Source of the DNA: Anaerovorax sp. IOR16
Lineage (GTDB): Bacteria > Bacillota > Clostridia > Peptostreptococcales > Anaerovoracaceae
Direction of reading: 5' to 3'
Assembly (NCBI RefSeq): GCF_017168145.1
Contig: NZ_JADQTL010000010.1
Span: 248,001-312,000, forward strand
Length of the DNA: 64,000 nucleotides
The first letter of the stretch is position 1, and every line of letters starts with the position of its first letter. The notes under the pieces were generated by a model. The model was not told the DNA's origin. It searched no databases and was given only the letters and a program-made list of their open reading frames with translations. Position numbers and translations under genes: made by a program. This document shows positions 35,593 to 45,366 of this stretch, piece after piece.

Positions 35593-36933
35593 TTATTCAT
35601 TCTTTAAACTTTCTAAAGCGCTCAGATTCATAGCACGACGGGCCGGATGATACCCGGAAACCACACCGATTGTAGTGGAAAATCCTAGTGATCCCACTGC
35701 AACCCACCACGGAATAATTGAAACAGTAGATCCCATGCCTCCACCGATACTTCCTAAAATATTACTCATGACCCCCAAAAGTACCGTGTTCATTAAAAAT
35801 GACAAAACATAGCTTAAAATCAAACCAATGACGCCACCTAGAAAACCAATCATCGCAGCCTCCAGTAAGAACATTCTTTTAATGTCTCTTAAGTTTGCAC
35901 CAATTACTTTCATTACACCGATTTCCTTTGTGCGTTCGTAAATGGACATAATCATGGTATTTGTAATTCCAAGTGCTGCAACCAAAAGTGAAATAGCACC
36001 AATGCCGCCTAAAATTCCTTGAATCATACGAGCGGTATCCTGCATGGATTTCAGCCAATCATTCAAACTATCTGTTTGAAATCCCATTTCTCGTATGGTT
36101 TCACTTACGGTTTCCACGTCGTTAATGTCCCCAACGTAGACCATGGCTCTATCATACCCTTGTGATTTATAGCTTATAGTTTCTTTTCTCGCCTTTTTTA
36201 AATCTTTTTGAATTTGTTCCAAGCTTTCTAAGCTCATATAAGTACTCCAGGCAGACTCATCATTTGGATTCGCTAAAATTCCTACACCTTTGGCCTTATA
36301 CTCTGTGTAATTAATTTTCTCCTCATCTGGAGAATGCTGTCTTTTCTGACCATAATCCGAGTCACCTGTAACCATCAATTTATTAGTTATAACATCCACC
36401 TGCGGTTCACCGCCCCAAGCAAAATCTCGCGTTTTCTTAGGATTATAAAACCACGAAGGAATTTGGTTTCCAAATACCACGGCATATTTATCGCCCTGCT
36501 GCAAAAGTCGACCTTCTTCAACGTCATATCCAAACTTCTGCATAACCTCCGGTCGAATGCCAATCACTTCAGATTGTGCCACATACTTTCCAATGGCAAA
36601 CGTTAAGTATTCCGAAATAGTTGGTGATGCTGCGTCCACTCCGTCGATACGTTCAATTTCTGCAATGGTTTTATTGTCAAGCACCGCGGGTTTATCAGAA
36701 CCTGTACCCGTTCCATAGGACATCATGCCTCCGCCGGAACGCACATTCACCAAATGCAGGTTTCCATAGCTTGCAATCTCTTCTTGGAAGCTGACAGACA
36801 AACCAAATCCAATGGACAGCATAACCACGATGGCACAAGTTCCAACGACGACACCTATAATTGCTAATAGGGTTCTGGTTCTCCGCCGTAACAAGTTTCT
36901 GCCGCATAAGCTGATTAAATCCCAATTATTCAT
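35593..36933 (-). CDS. MacB/FtsX-type ABC transporter permease
   Basis: ATG 36933 overlaps the stop of the preceding gene (GATGAATAA), giving 446 residues. It has one N-terminal helix (TLLAIIGVVVGTCAIVVML), a large extracellular domain of about 230 residues, and three C-terminal helices with the FtsX motif (ALGITNTMIMSIYERTKEIGVMKVIGA). MacB-type proteins do not carry substrates across the bilayer themselves but transmit mechanical energy to an external partner; the CARDB-type protein next door is the likely partner. Confidence 0.9.
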   Translation of the reverse strand: MNNWDLISLCGRNLLRRRTRTLLAIIGVVVGTCAIVVMLSIGFGLSVSFQEEIASYGNLHLVNVRSGGGMMSYGTGTGSDKPAVLDNKTIAEIERIDGVDAASPTISEYLTFAIGKYVAQSEVIGIRPEVMQKFGYDVEEGRLLQQGDKYAVVFGNQIPSWFYNPKKTRDFAWGGEPQVDVITNKLMVTGDSDYGQKRQHSPDEEKINYTEYKAKGVGILANPNDESAWSTYMSLESLEQIQKDLKKARKETISYKSQGYDRAMVYVGDINDVETVSETIREMGFQTDSLNDWLKSMQDTARMIQGILGGIGAISLLVAALGITNTMIMSIYERTKEIGVMKVIGANLRDIKRMFLLEAAMIGFLGGVIGLILSYVLSFLMNTVLLGVMSNILGSIGGGMGSTVSIIPWWVAVGSLGFSTTIGVVSGYHPARRAMNLSALESLKNE

Positions 36934-38962
36934 CGATTTCCATCTCCTGATGTAGCTTCTTTTGTCTTCTCTTCTTCCAGAATACAAATCCACCGATTCC
37001 AATGATCGCTGCTGCGCCGATTCCGATTGGAACCCATGGCTTTTTCTTCTCAGGTTCTTCAGGCATCATATCCATCTCATCAAACGGCATTTCCTCCATA
37101 ACCTGAAATTCAAACGGCTTATCAAACGTCAACTCTTGCCCAGATGCGTCCTCATAAGTAAAGGTAATGACCCCGGACATCGGTCCCGCTTGTCTTGGAA
37201 TGAAAGAGAAGTCGAAGGAATCGCTTTTTCCGCCTTCCATGTTTCCAACATAATATAAATTGGATTCCATTGTATCAAAATCACCGTTCACGTCTACTCT
37301 TAAATTATTAAGTACTGTTTTACCCATATTATAAAACTTAACAGAGCTTCCCGTCTGCATTGCTGCATAAAGTTCCGGCGGTGCAATAATATCATCAATT
37401 ACCAATCTTGCTTCCTGCATAACCGGTATTGATATAACATCCTTGGAACTAAAAGCATTTCCAGATAAGTCCTCATAGCTCATTTCTACAGTCAGCATTG
37501 AAGTTTTTTGTTCCGCATCTCTCTTTGCTGTCATATGTAAAGATTGTGCAGCTCGCTTTTTTGCTTTGACTTCATCTATGTAAAAAGAATTACTGCTTTG
37601 TACCGGAATAAAGGTTCCGTCGTCAGAAGTAACCGTTACCTTAATGTTCTGTAAATCATGACTTTTGTTTGTATTATAAAGACCTAATGCTAATACAAAT
37701 TCATCACCAGCCTGTACATATGAACCACCGTAATCATAGGATTCTACCATAAGCTGCGGTGTTTTCGAGCTTCCTCCGGCATTCTTAACAAGCGTACCTG
37801 CAAATTGAGAGATTGCGCTTCCTTCCGTCCCTGACATTGGTTCAACAGTAATTTTAAAGGAATAATATTTTTCTGTTGTTTTATCAGGACAAACCATCGT
37901 TATACTATAGTTTTGTATACTATTTTTTTCTAATTTTTTTAAAGAAAAAAGATTTTTCGATTTATTAACAATACCTTCCGGCATTTCAACAGAAACTTTT
38001 AAGTCACTAACACTGCTGGTTCCTTGATTTTTCACTCCAAAGGATAAAGTAAAATCATCGCCTCCTAGCACCTGATTCGGAATTGATACATCAGTAATAT
38101 TGATATTATCCGTTGAATAAGTTCCGCCACCTGCTGCTACAGGAATATAAAACGTCTTCTTTACACTCTGTGAAGAGTTCTTCATGTCTGCACCTGAAAT
38201 ATCCACTTCAATCGGATAATTTTTGCTTTCCATGTTTGAATCTACGGTTAATGGAAATTTTGCTGTATAACGGCTTCCGATTGTAATGTATCCGGCATTT
38301 ACAGAACTTGCTGCATTATGTAAGGTAATGCCATCCGGCAAAGTCAAGCTGACATCTGTGTTTTTTACATATGTATTTCCTCGGTTAAATAATTCGACTG
38401 TCAATACATTATCGGAACCGGCAACCAAACCCTCTGTATGATTCGTGGTACATTCAATGTCAAAGCTAACTGAATACTCACCTGTATATCCTGATTTTGG
38501 AGCAGAAGTCTTATCATAGATTTCTAATGCATTTAAAAAGCTCTCCTTATCCACTACTGTACTACCATCATACAAAGTAACGGTCAAATCACTATCTTCC
38601 ACCTCAGCATAATTATTCAGTGTTACATCAAACTTTAAATAGGATGAACCACCTGAAGGTATCGTTGTACTGCTTCCGGTAATATCCTTTGCGGATACGC
38701 CATCAGCCGAAGTATATAAAGTAGCTTTATCGAAAGAAATAGAACTGCTTCCGTTATTTGTTACCTTCATCGTTATCGTTGTATCTGACCCTTGCATCGC
38801 TGAAAACCCGCCGGTATGCTCGATGAGTATATCCGCTGCTGCATAAACATTCATTGGCAGATTTGTAAATCCCACAGCCATTAGCAGTGCCAAGACACCT
38901 GCAAATAATTTTTTTATGAGATTAAAATTGTTTTGTTCTCTTTTCTGATACACACCCTTCAT
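36926..38962 (-). CDS. Large exported CARDB-like protein with C-terminal membrane anchor
   Basis: The 678 residues begin with a signal peptide (about 17-41, ending VYAA), then about six repeated Ig-like/CARDB units each with patterns like VTNNGSSSISF, LFNRGNTYVKNTDVSLTLPDG and VKNQGTSSVSDLKVSVEMPEG. It ends with an acidic linker, one helix (VPIGIGAAAIIGIGGFVFW) and a basic tail. It resembles COG1361 surface proteins. It sits between the ATPase and permease genes, so it probably acts as the extracellular arm of this ABC system. Confidence 0.85.
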   Translation of the reverse strand: MKGVYQKREQNNFNLIKKLFAGVLALLMAVGFTNLPMNVYAAADILIEHTGGFSAMQGSDTTITMKVTNNGSSSISFDKATLYTSADGVSAKDITGSSTTIPSGGSSYLKFDVTLNNYAEVEDSDLTVTLYDGSTVVDKESFLNALEIYDKTSAPKSGYTGEYSVSFDIECTTNHTEGLVAGSDNVLTVELFNRGNTYVKNTDVSLTLPDGITLHNAASSVNAGYITIGSRYTAKFPLTVDSNMESKNYPIEVDISGADMKNSSQSVKKTFYIPVAAGGGTYSTDNINITDVSIPNQVLGGDDFTLSFGVKNQGTSSVSDLKVSVEMPEGIVNKSKNLFSLKKLEKNSIQNYSITMVCPDKTTEKYYSFKITVEPMSGTEGSAISQFAGTLVKNAGGSSKTPQLMVESYDYGGSYVQAGDEFVLALGLYNTNKSHDLQNIKVTVTSDDGTFIPVQSSNSFYIDEVKAKKRAAQSLHMTAKRDAEQKTSMLTVEMSYEDLSGNAFSSKDVISIPVMQEARLVIDDIIAPPELYAAMQTGSSVKFYNMGKTVLNNLRVDVNGDFDTMESNLYYVGNMEGGKSDSFDFSFIPRQAGPMSGVITFTYEDASGQELTFDKPFEFQVMEEMPFDEMDMMPEEPEKKKPWVPIGIGAAAIIGIGGFVFWKKRRQKKLHQEMEIDE

Positions 38963-38964
38963 TG

Positions 38965-39735
38965 TTACGAAATCTCCTCCTTCGTCCCCACTTGCATATT
39001 TTGTTCTTTGGTTTTTTGTTCTATATTTACAATATTCCCATCTTGAATGGTAACGACCTTATCTGCATAGCTTGCAATGCTTCGATCATGCGTTACCAAA
39101 ATTAATGTCTGATTGTGCTCTCTTACTTGATTTACAATCAGGTTCATTACTTCCTTGGTCGTATTGGTATCCAAATTACCCGTAGGTTCATCCGCAAAAA
39201 TAATTTTAGGATTTCCAGCTAATGCCCTTGCAATTCCGACACGTTGCTGCTGACCACCTGACATTTGCGACGGTTTTCTTTTCTCATATCCTTTAAGTCC
39301 AACCGCGCCTAGGATCTCCTTCGCAGCGGAATTACGTTTCTTTTTTTCCACACCACGAAAAATAAGCGGTAAACTAACATTTTCTACCGCTGTCATCATA
39401 GGCATTAGATGGTAAGCTTGAAAAATAAATCCGATGTTTTTCTGTCGAAATAACGTAACGTTGGACTCATTTAATTTATGAATTGGAATACCTCCTATGT
39501 AAATTTCACCCTTAGTGGGTTTTTCCAATCCTGCTACCATATTTAAAAATGTAGATTTCCCCGATCCAGAAGTACCGAGGAAACATACAATTTCGCCTTT
39601 TTCAATTGTAAGGCTTACATCATCCAAAGCGATGACTTTCTCATCGCCCATTCGATACACTTTTCGTACATGTTTTACTTCAATCAATGGTTTTTTATTT
39701 CCATTTTCTGAAGGTTGTATCGTCTGATTTCCCAT
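38965..39735 (-). CDS. MacB/LolD-type ABC ATPase
   Basis: The 256-residue ATPase has Walker A GTSGSGKSTF, a Q-loop in FIFQAYHLMPMMTA, signature MSGGQQQRVGIARA, Walker B IIFADEPTGNLD and H-loop VTHD. It is the first gene of a three-gene unit (ATPase, surface protein, permease) with 2-base and overlapping junctions. Confidence 0.94.
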   Translation of the reverse strand: MGNQTIQPSENGNKKPLIEVKHVRKVYRMGDEKVIALDDVSLTIEKGEIVCFLGTSGSGKSTFLNMVAGLEKPTKGEIYIGGIPIHKLNESNVTLFRQKNIGFIFQAYHLMPMMTAVENVSLPLIFRGVEKKKRNSAAKEILGAVGLKGYEKRKPSQMSGGQQQRVGIARALAGNPKIIFADEPTGNLDTNTTKEVMNLIVNQVREHNQTLILVTHDRSIASYADKVVTIQDGNIVNIEQKTKEQNMQVGTKEEIS

Positions 39736-40194
39736 CTTTTTTTAATCCCCTTTTACCCATCTGTATTTTATTAGACGTCTTAAGTTATCAAAATGTTTCA
39801 AATAATTAACTTTTAATTTAAATTTTTTCCATAATTAGCTAATATAATAAAAAGTATTTCCTTGGAAATATTATCTACTTCTTATTATAATAAAAAAACA
39901 ACATTTTTTTATTTACAAAAAAAGAACTCTATGTGGTTTATTTTACCACATTCGAGCTCTTTTTTCTCTTAAGTTTCTATTAATTTTTCTTAAGGTAAAA
40001 AAATCTTCCTTTTCTTAATGTCTACCCGATGCCTTCCATGCTGTCTTACTATAATCTCAAACGAATGTCTTTCTGTAATGAAAATTTGAATTATTACTAT
40101 GATTTTTACTATATTACCCTGATGTACTACTTGATGTCATTCTTTTTTGCCACAGTGGAAGATTTTTTCAACCAAAAGATCCACATGATTCGCT
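39736..40194. other. Intergenic region between ABC operon and nhaC-like gene
   Basis: This holds the terminator at 39921-39966, an AT-rich stretch (39780-39920) likely containing the ABC operon promoter, and about 180 bases (40010-40194) with only short ORFs lacking ribosome sites. I see no gene in it. Confidence 0.5.
39921..39966. terminator. Bidirectional terminator downstream of the nhaC-like gene
   Basis: AAAGAACTCTATGTGGT (39921-39937) pairs with ACCACATTCGAGCTCTTT (39945-39962) with small mismatches. A T-run flanks each side on the relevant strand. Confidence 0.85.
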
Positions 40195-41628
40195 CTATGC
40201 TGCTTTTTGTTCTTTCAACTTATCCATGAAATCATATCTACCGATTCCGAAGACCATACTGATGAACATAACGGCTAACATTGCGAAGGAATAAAATACA
40301 AATGGCATAATTTGAACGGCAGTTAATGGTGCACTGCTGTCCGCTGCAAAGCCTAGTGTATAAATCATTGCCGGAGTCCAAGGCAAGCAATAAACCAAAG
40401 TGTTTGACTGTGCATCCATTAGATTTGCTGCTCTGTATGGGCTGATTCCATGCTGTTTTGCAAGAGGCTTAGCAAACGATGCTCCAACTGCTAAAATAGC
40501 TGGTGCATTTAATCCCATTAATGCAGAAAGAACAATAACCATTAAGGAGATCGTAAGTTCCGCAGAGAACGGAGTCTTTGCAACCTTACCAAGCGCATTT
40601 AACAATTGAATGTCTCCCTGACCTTTTCTCATAATGGAAATGGAACCGAAAAGCAATAATGCCAAGATACATACCTGAAGCATACTAGCGATACCTGTAT
40701 AGATAACACCATCTACAGTACGATCTAAACCTTCTCCATGTACAGAGATTACCGCAGGAACACTTGGATCCACTGCATCAATCTGAACGAAATCAAAAAG
40801 TCCAAATGCACAAGCAGTTATGATTCCCAATAAAGAACCGATGGTAGTTGCAATAATGATGTCTCCTGTTTTAATTGCGATGTAAATGGTAATAATAACC
40901 GGAATAAACATCATTAATGTCTTTGGATCGTAAGCATAAGATTCAACGGTGCCAGCTTCACCTGCTGTCATCATTCCATATATAACGATACCAACAATCG
41001 TAATCGCACCCGCAACCAAAGCATACTTTAATCTGGATCTTACAACTCCAGGAACATCGACACCTTGAGACGTTGCAGAACAAATAGTTGTATCCGATAC
41101 TGGTGCAAGGTTATCTCCAAATGCCGCACCGGAAATGATGGTACCAGCTAAAAGAGCCGGATTACCGCCCAAAGCAACACCTGCCGGATAAAGAACTCCC
41201 ATGCCCGCTGCAATTGTACCAAATCCAGTTCCGGACGCGGTCGCAAATACTGCGGATGCTAAGAATGTAATAACGGTAAAGAGTGTGCTGTTTACTCCCA
41301 TGCCTGCAGCTACACCAGCTACGCCGGAAGCAAGTCCCGACATACGAAGAATTCTTGAAAACACACCTGCAAAAATCCAGCAAACAACCGGAATGATTGC
41401 TTCTTTACTTGCCATACCTTCAATGACAGCTTCCGCATATTGTTTCTTACTTTTTGCAAAGAAAAACGGAATGATTAAAGCCGAAAATGCCGGTACCCAT
41501 AGTGCACCATCAGAAATGGATGCCCAATGGAATGTCGTCAAGATAATCAATGCTAAAAATACGATGAACGGCAGGAAAGACATCCATACGCCGCCATAAA
41601 ATTCTAAGCGTTTTGTTTCTTTTTCCAT
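40195..41628 (-). CDS. NhaC-family antiporter
   Basis: ATG 41628 follows TAGGAGG, giving 477 residues and about 11-12 helices. Family motifs include ASGTGFGTIAAGMGVLYPAG, ISGAAFGDNLAPVSDTTICSATSQGV, and NLMDAQSNTLVYCLPWTPAM. NhaC proteins exchange Na+ for H+, and relatives (MleN) exchange organic acids with cations, so the real substrate is open. It is transcribed from a sigma-54 promoter and adjoins a two-component system, implying induction by an external signal. Confidence 0.9.
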   Translation of the reverse strand: MEKETKRLEFYGGVWMSFLPFIVFLALIILTTFHWASISDGALWVPAFSALIIPFFFAKSKKQYAEAVIEGMASKEAIIPVVCWIFAGVFSRILRMSGLASGVAGVAAGMGVNSTLFTVITFLASAVFATASGTGFGTIAAGMGVLYPAGVALGGNPALLAGTIISGAAFGDNLAPVSDTTICSATSQGVDVPGVVRSRLKYALVAGAITIVGIVIYGMMTAGEAGTVESYAYDPKTLMMFIPVIITIYIAIKTGDIIIATTIGSLLGIITACAFGLFDFVQIDAVDPSVPAVISVHGEGLDRTVDGVIYTGIASMLQVCILALLLFGSISIMRKGQGDIQLLNALGKVAKTPFSAELTISLMVIVLSALMGLNAPAILAVGASFAKPLAKQHGISPYRAANLMDAQSNTLVYCLPWTPAMIYTLGFAADSSAPLTAVQIMPFVFYSFAMLAVMFISMVFGIGRYDFMDKLKEQKAA

Positions 41629-41683
41629 AAAACTACCTCCTACTAAAAAATAACTTCCAAATATAATTTCACTTTTATAATAG

Positions 41684-41699
41684 TGCAAGCATCGTGCCA
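41684..41699 (-). promoter_or_regulatory. Sigma-54 (-24/-12) promoter of the nhaC-like gene
   Basis: The minus strand reads TGGCACGATGCTTGCA, matching the sigma-54 consensus TGGCAC-N5-TTGCA at every fixed position. It lies 56 bases before the start codon, and a sigma-54 activator gene is immediately upstream. Confidence 0.92.
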
Positions 41700-41781
41700 A
41701 TTCATATTTGTCAGTTTTTTAATAAAATTCGATGATTTTCTCCCTTTTTTAAATAATAAAGTTTGATATTTGCTTAAAATT

Positions 41782-41838
41782 AAAAAAGTACCATGCAAAA
41801 AATTTCATAGTGGAAATTTTTTGCATGGTACTTTTTTT
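41782..41838. terminator. Long perfect hairpin terminator after the NtrC-type gene
   Basis: Left arm 41782-41806 and right arm 41813-41837 are exactly complementary over 25 bp, with a 6-base loop. The outer ends are A and T runs. It ends the regulator gene on the minus strand and insulates the sigma-54 promoter. Confidence 0.9.
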
Positions 41839-41847
41839 CCATTTCAC

Positions 41848-43227
41848 TCATTTCTCTCCGGTATCAATTTTATACTCTACAATTTTATTAAAAAGTTGTC
41901 TTCTACTCATTCCCATTCGTTCTGCCGTTTTTGTAATATTATTTCCACAAGCCAAAAGTGCTTCCTTAATGTACCTCTTTTCAAATTCCTGTTTTGCTTC
42001 CTTATAAGAAAGCAGTTCTTCCTTAACAACAGCACTGTTATCAATCTCTTCAAAAAATTCCATTGGTTCCGTTTGATTCATCCTCAAAACTCCGTCATTG
42101 CTTAAAATGACCAATCTTTCTATAATATTTTTCAATTCTCTTACGTTTCCTGGATAATCATAGTTTAATAAAAATTCTTTGGTTTGAGGCTCAATTTCTA
42201 AAATGCTTTTTCCTGTCTCTTTACTAAAACGTTGAAGGAAAAAGGAAATAAAATCCTCCAAATCCTCTCGGCGCTTTCGCAATGGAGGAATATGAATCTC
42301 AATTGTATTGATTCGATAAAGAAAATCTTCCCGAAAGGTCCCTTCCTTTACTTTCTCATATACATTTTTATTGGTTGCAGAGATCAAACGAAAATCTACA
42401 TTGATTAATTTGTTTGAACCGATTCTCTCAATTTGTTTGGTTTCCAATACACGTAGCAGCTTTACCTGCGTTCCCAAATCCATGTCCCCAATTTCATCTA
42501 AAAAAATGGTTCCACCATTGGTTTCCTCCAGTTTTCCTACTCTTTTAGTTAATGCACCTGTAAAAGCACCTTTTTCATGTCCAAAGAGTTCTGATTCAAT
42601 TAAATTTTCCGGATAATGTTGACAATTCAAAGGAATGAACGGACGTTTTCCTCTTCCGCTGATCTGATGCAGTCTCTGCGCAACAATTTCTTTTCCAACA
42701 CCGGATTCTCCCATAATAAGAATGCTTGCCTTCGATGCTGCAACCTGCTGTACCAGCTCCCAAAGTTCACGCATCTCTTTATTTTTACTTCCAAATAATA
42801 CATCATTGCTATTTTGCATCTCGTTTTGATTCTTTATATTTGCAAGCTCCATCATTTTTTCAGCTTTTTTAATTTCCAGTACCATTTCTTCCGGATCATG
42901 GCTTTTTATAAAATATCCAAATGCACCCATCTTCATAGTCTGAACCGCTGTTTCAATGCTTCCATAGCCGGTTACCATAATGACTTCAATGGAATTATTA
43001 TAAATACTCTTAATTTGTTTCAGAAATTCAATTCCATCAATTCCGGGCATTAAAATATCAGTAATCACCAAAGGAAAATATTCGTCCTCTAAGATATCAA
43101 GTGCTTCCTTCGCAGAGCCTGCCGTAACAATCTCATAACCTTTGCTGCAAAGTAACATCCGATAAGTTTCACGATAATCTGCATCATCGTCAACAATTAA
43201 TATTTTAAAGTTGTTTTTTTGCATCAT
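41848..43227 (-). CDS. Sigma-54-dependent response regulator (NtrC family)
   Basis: The 459 residues comprise a receiver (1-120, phospho-acceptor D57 in VITDILMPG, K108 switch region), an AAA+ domain (Walker A GESGVGKE 173-180, GAFTGA loop 220-225 that contacts sigma-54, Walker B GGTIFLDEIGD) and a Fis-type HTH (about 425-455, ITKTAERMGMSRRQLFNKI). It overlaps the kinase stop (ATGATG/TGA). The sigma-54 promoter next to it is the obvious target. Confidence 0.95.
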   Translation of the reverse strand: MMQKNNFKILIVDDDADYRETYRMLLCSKGYEIVTAGSAKEALDILEDEYFPLVITDILMPGIDGIEFLKQIKSIYNNSIEVIMVTGYGSIETAVQTMKMGAFGYFIKSHDPEEMVLEIKKAEKMMELANIKNQNEMQNSNDVLFGSKNKEMRELWELVQQVAASKASILIMGESGVGKEIVAQRLHQISGRGKRPFIPLNCQHYPENLIESELFGHEKGAFTGALTKRVGKLEETNGGTIFLDEIGDMDLGTQVKLLRVLETKQIERIGSNKLINVDFRLISATNKNVYEKVKEGTFREDFLYRINTIEIHIPPLRKRREDLEDFISFFLQRFSKETGKSILEIEPQTKEFLLNYDYPGNVRELKNIIERLVILSNDGVLRMNQTEPMEFFEEIDNSAVVKEELLSYKEAKQEFEKRYIKEALLACGNNITKTAERMGMSRRQLFNKIVEYKIDTGEK

Positions 43228-45203
43228 GACTTCGTCTCCTGTTCTTGTGGAATTAAAATCGTGAATTTAGTTCCTTCTCCTATTTTGCTGTCTACCGTAA
43301 TCGTACCGTTCAATCTTTGTACCTCAGAATAAACAATAAATAATCCCAGTCCCGTTCCTTTGCCCGGTTCTTTTGTCGTAAAAAACGGATTAAATAAGGT
43401 TTCCAAATGCTTCTCATCAATACCACTTCCGTTATCTTCACATATAACACAAAAAGCATCCTCGTGCAATTCACCACAAATACGAAGAATGCCTCCTTCG
43501 TCCATTGCATCAATTGCATTCGCCGTCAGGTTTAATAGAATATGCTTCAATGTTTCCGTGCTGCAGTAGACCCAAATATTTGGATCACATTCCAATGTAA
43601 TGGATATTTTTTTCTTTTTTGTTTCTTCATTTTGAAGGGTAATGATGTCCTGCATATTTTCCCTTAAATTCAAATGTTCAGGTTTATCATCGGATACCCT
43701 CCAAAATTTCATTACATTATCTATGATTCCCCCTGCACGTTTTATGTTGGCATCAATAAAATCCAAGGACTTTTTCGCAGTTTCAGAAAGGCTTTCAGCG
43801 CTGCGTAGCAGATAACTTTGTGTACGGATAATTCCGAGCGGGTTTCGAATCTCATGTGCCATTCCTGCTGCAAGCTGTCCGATGGCAATCATTTTTGAAG
43901 ACTGTAGCAATTGGTTCCTTTGAATCTTTTCAATCGAAACATTTCTAAGAGCAATCAAAACGCCGCTTTGAGTCCCTGCCAGTCCATAAACAGCCATCTC
44001 ATACACTTCATTTTCCATCGTTACTTCACGCTTTACCGTGCCGCCAACCGTCATGCATTCGTCAATTGGGCACGATTCACAGTCTGTGCAAAGATCAGAA
44101 AAAAGACTTTTGCAGGTTCTCCCAAAAACCTGTTCTTGATTTTTACGTACACAATTCATTAAACCTTGGTTCGCATTCACAATAATCTTATCCTTACTAA
44201 TTACTGCAATGTATTCGGTAATGCCGTCAAAAATCATTTGCAATTCATTTCGACTGTCTTCCAGCTCCACCGTCCGTTCCTTTACTTGCTTTTTCAAGGC
44301 ATGATTATTCAGCATAATTAAAATTAAAATTGCAATCGCCACTCCCATTGGAATCCCAAAAAATTTAAAAAAATCTTTTTTAGGGTTGGCTTTTAAAAGT
44401 GGTGTTGAAATTCCAAACCATTTCTGTTGAATTTTTTCTAGCTGCCCTTTGTTCCTAATGGTAGTAATCGCATCGTTTAAAATCGGAATAAGTTCAGCCT
44501 TGTCTTTGTTTATCGCCAAAACCACATCTTCCTCATACAATGCGGTATTGATTAATTTAAACGAACTATAATCCTTATTATGGCTCATCGTATAATACAC
44601 AACCGGTTCATCTCCGATTACCGCATCCACTCTCTCCTCTGAAAGAAGCTTCATTCCGGAAGATACATCCGGCACATATACTAGTTCCGCCTTTGGATAG
44701 TTTTTTCTAAGATAATCGTTCGCATAATCTCCTTTTTGAGTAGCTACACTCATATGGTTAATGTCTTCTAAAGTGAAATCAGCATCCTCATGAATCACAA
44801 GAACAGTACGAAGATTGTATATCGGTTTTGTAGCAGCATACTTGGAGCTTCGTTCTTCATTCATAAACATATCACAAATATCTGTCTCCCCAGATTCCAA
44901 AGCAACCAAAGCATCCTCCCAAAGGTATGGCATAGTCTTAATTTCTACTCCCATTTCCAATGAAAGCTGGTTCATAAAATCAACTACAACACCCTTGTAA
45001 ATGCCATCTTCGTCCAAAAAACGCAGAGGAGGAGCATTTTTATCTGCGCCATAAATTAGTACACCCTCCTGAGTCAAACGGCTTAAAACATCTCTTTTAT
45101 GCTGCTGCTCCATATATGCTTTCACTCCAGGTATTGCCGCTAAAATCAACATTGCCAATAAAAAAAATGCTAAAAATACTTTTTGTCTATGATTCATCTT
45201 CAT
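43224..45203 (-). CDS. Histidine kinase with extracellular solute-binding (SBP_bac_3) and PAS domains
   Basis: About 660 residues from ATG 45203; upstream codons in frame overlap the tyrS terminator. Order: helix 8-27; SBP_bac_3 domain about 40-265 (APPLRFLDEDGIYKGVVVDFMNQLSLEMG, ALESGETDICDMFM); helix about 285-305; PAS about 325-430 containing a cysteine cluster (CTDCESCPIDEC); HisKA with H in GMAHEIRNPLGII; HATPase with NAIDAMDEGG, DNGSGID and GKGTGLGL. It should sense an amino-acid-like ligand outside the cell and possibly redox or metal inside, and phosphorylate the NtrC-type partner. Confidence 0.92.
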   Translation of the reverse strand: MKMNHRQKVFLAFFLLAMLILAAIPGVKAYMEQQHKRDVLSRLTQEGVLIYGADKNAPPLRFLDEDGIYKGVVVDFMNQLSLEMGVEIKTMPYLWEDALVALESGETDICDMFMNEERSSKYAATKPIYNLRTVLVIHEDADFTLEDINHMSVATQKGDYANDYLRKNYPKAELVYVPDVSSGMKLLSEERVDAVIGDEPVVYYTMSHNKDYSSFKLINTALYEEDVVLAINKDKAELIPILNDAITTIRNKGQLEKIQQKWFGISTPLLKANPKKDFFKFFGIPMGVAIAILILIMLNNHALKKQVKERTVELEDSRNELQMIFDGITEYIAVISKDKIIVNANQGLMNCVRKNQEQVFGRTCKSLFSDLCTDCESCPIDECMTVGGTVKREVTMENEVYEMAVYGLAGTQSGVLIALRNVSIEKIQRNQLLQSSKMIAIGQLAAGMAHEIRNPLGIIRTQSYLLRSAESLSETAKKSLDFIDANIKRAGGIIDNVMKFWRVSDDKPEHLNLRENMQDIITLQNEETKKKKISITLECDPNIWVYCSTETLKHILLNLTANAIDAMDEGGILRICGELHEDAFCVICEDNGSGIDEKHLETLFNPFFTTKEPGKGTGLGLFIVYSEVQRLNGTITVDSKIGEGTKFTILIPQEQETKS

Positions 45204-45301
45204 AGAGTCTCTGCCCTTTCTTCTTGTTCCCTGCATCAGTTTTGCTTTTTTTGTTATTCTTTCAACATCGCAGACAATATTTCTTACATAATAACAAAAG
45301 A

Positions 45302-45352
45302 AACCGCCATCGAAAAACCATAATATACTTGTCATGGCTTCTCTAAGGCGGT
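45302..45352 (-). terminator. Probable terminator after tyrS
   Basis: ACCGCC and GGCGGT bound a stem with an inner CCAT/ATGG pairing. On the minus strand TTTCTTTTG follows. It is less regular than the other terminators here. Confidence 0.55.
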
Positions 45353-45366
45353 ATACATCTTTATTT

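Noticed and set aside
40029-40229. 66-codon plus-strand ORF in the gap before the nhaC-like gene
   Set aside because: No ribosome site or known motif, and its end overlaps the nhaC-like gene on the other strand.
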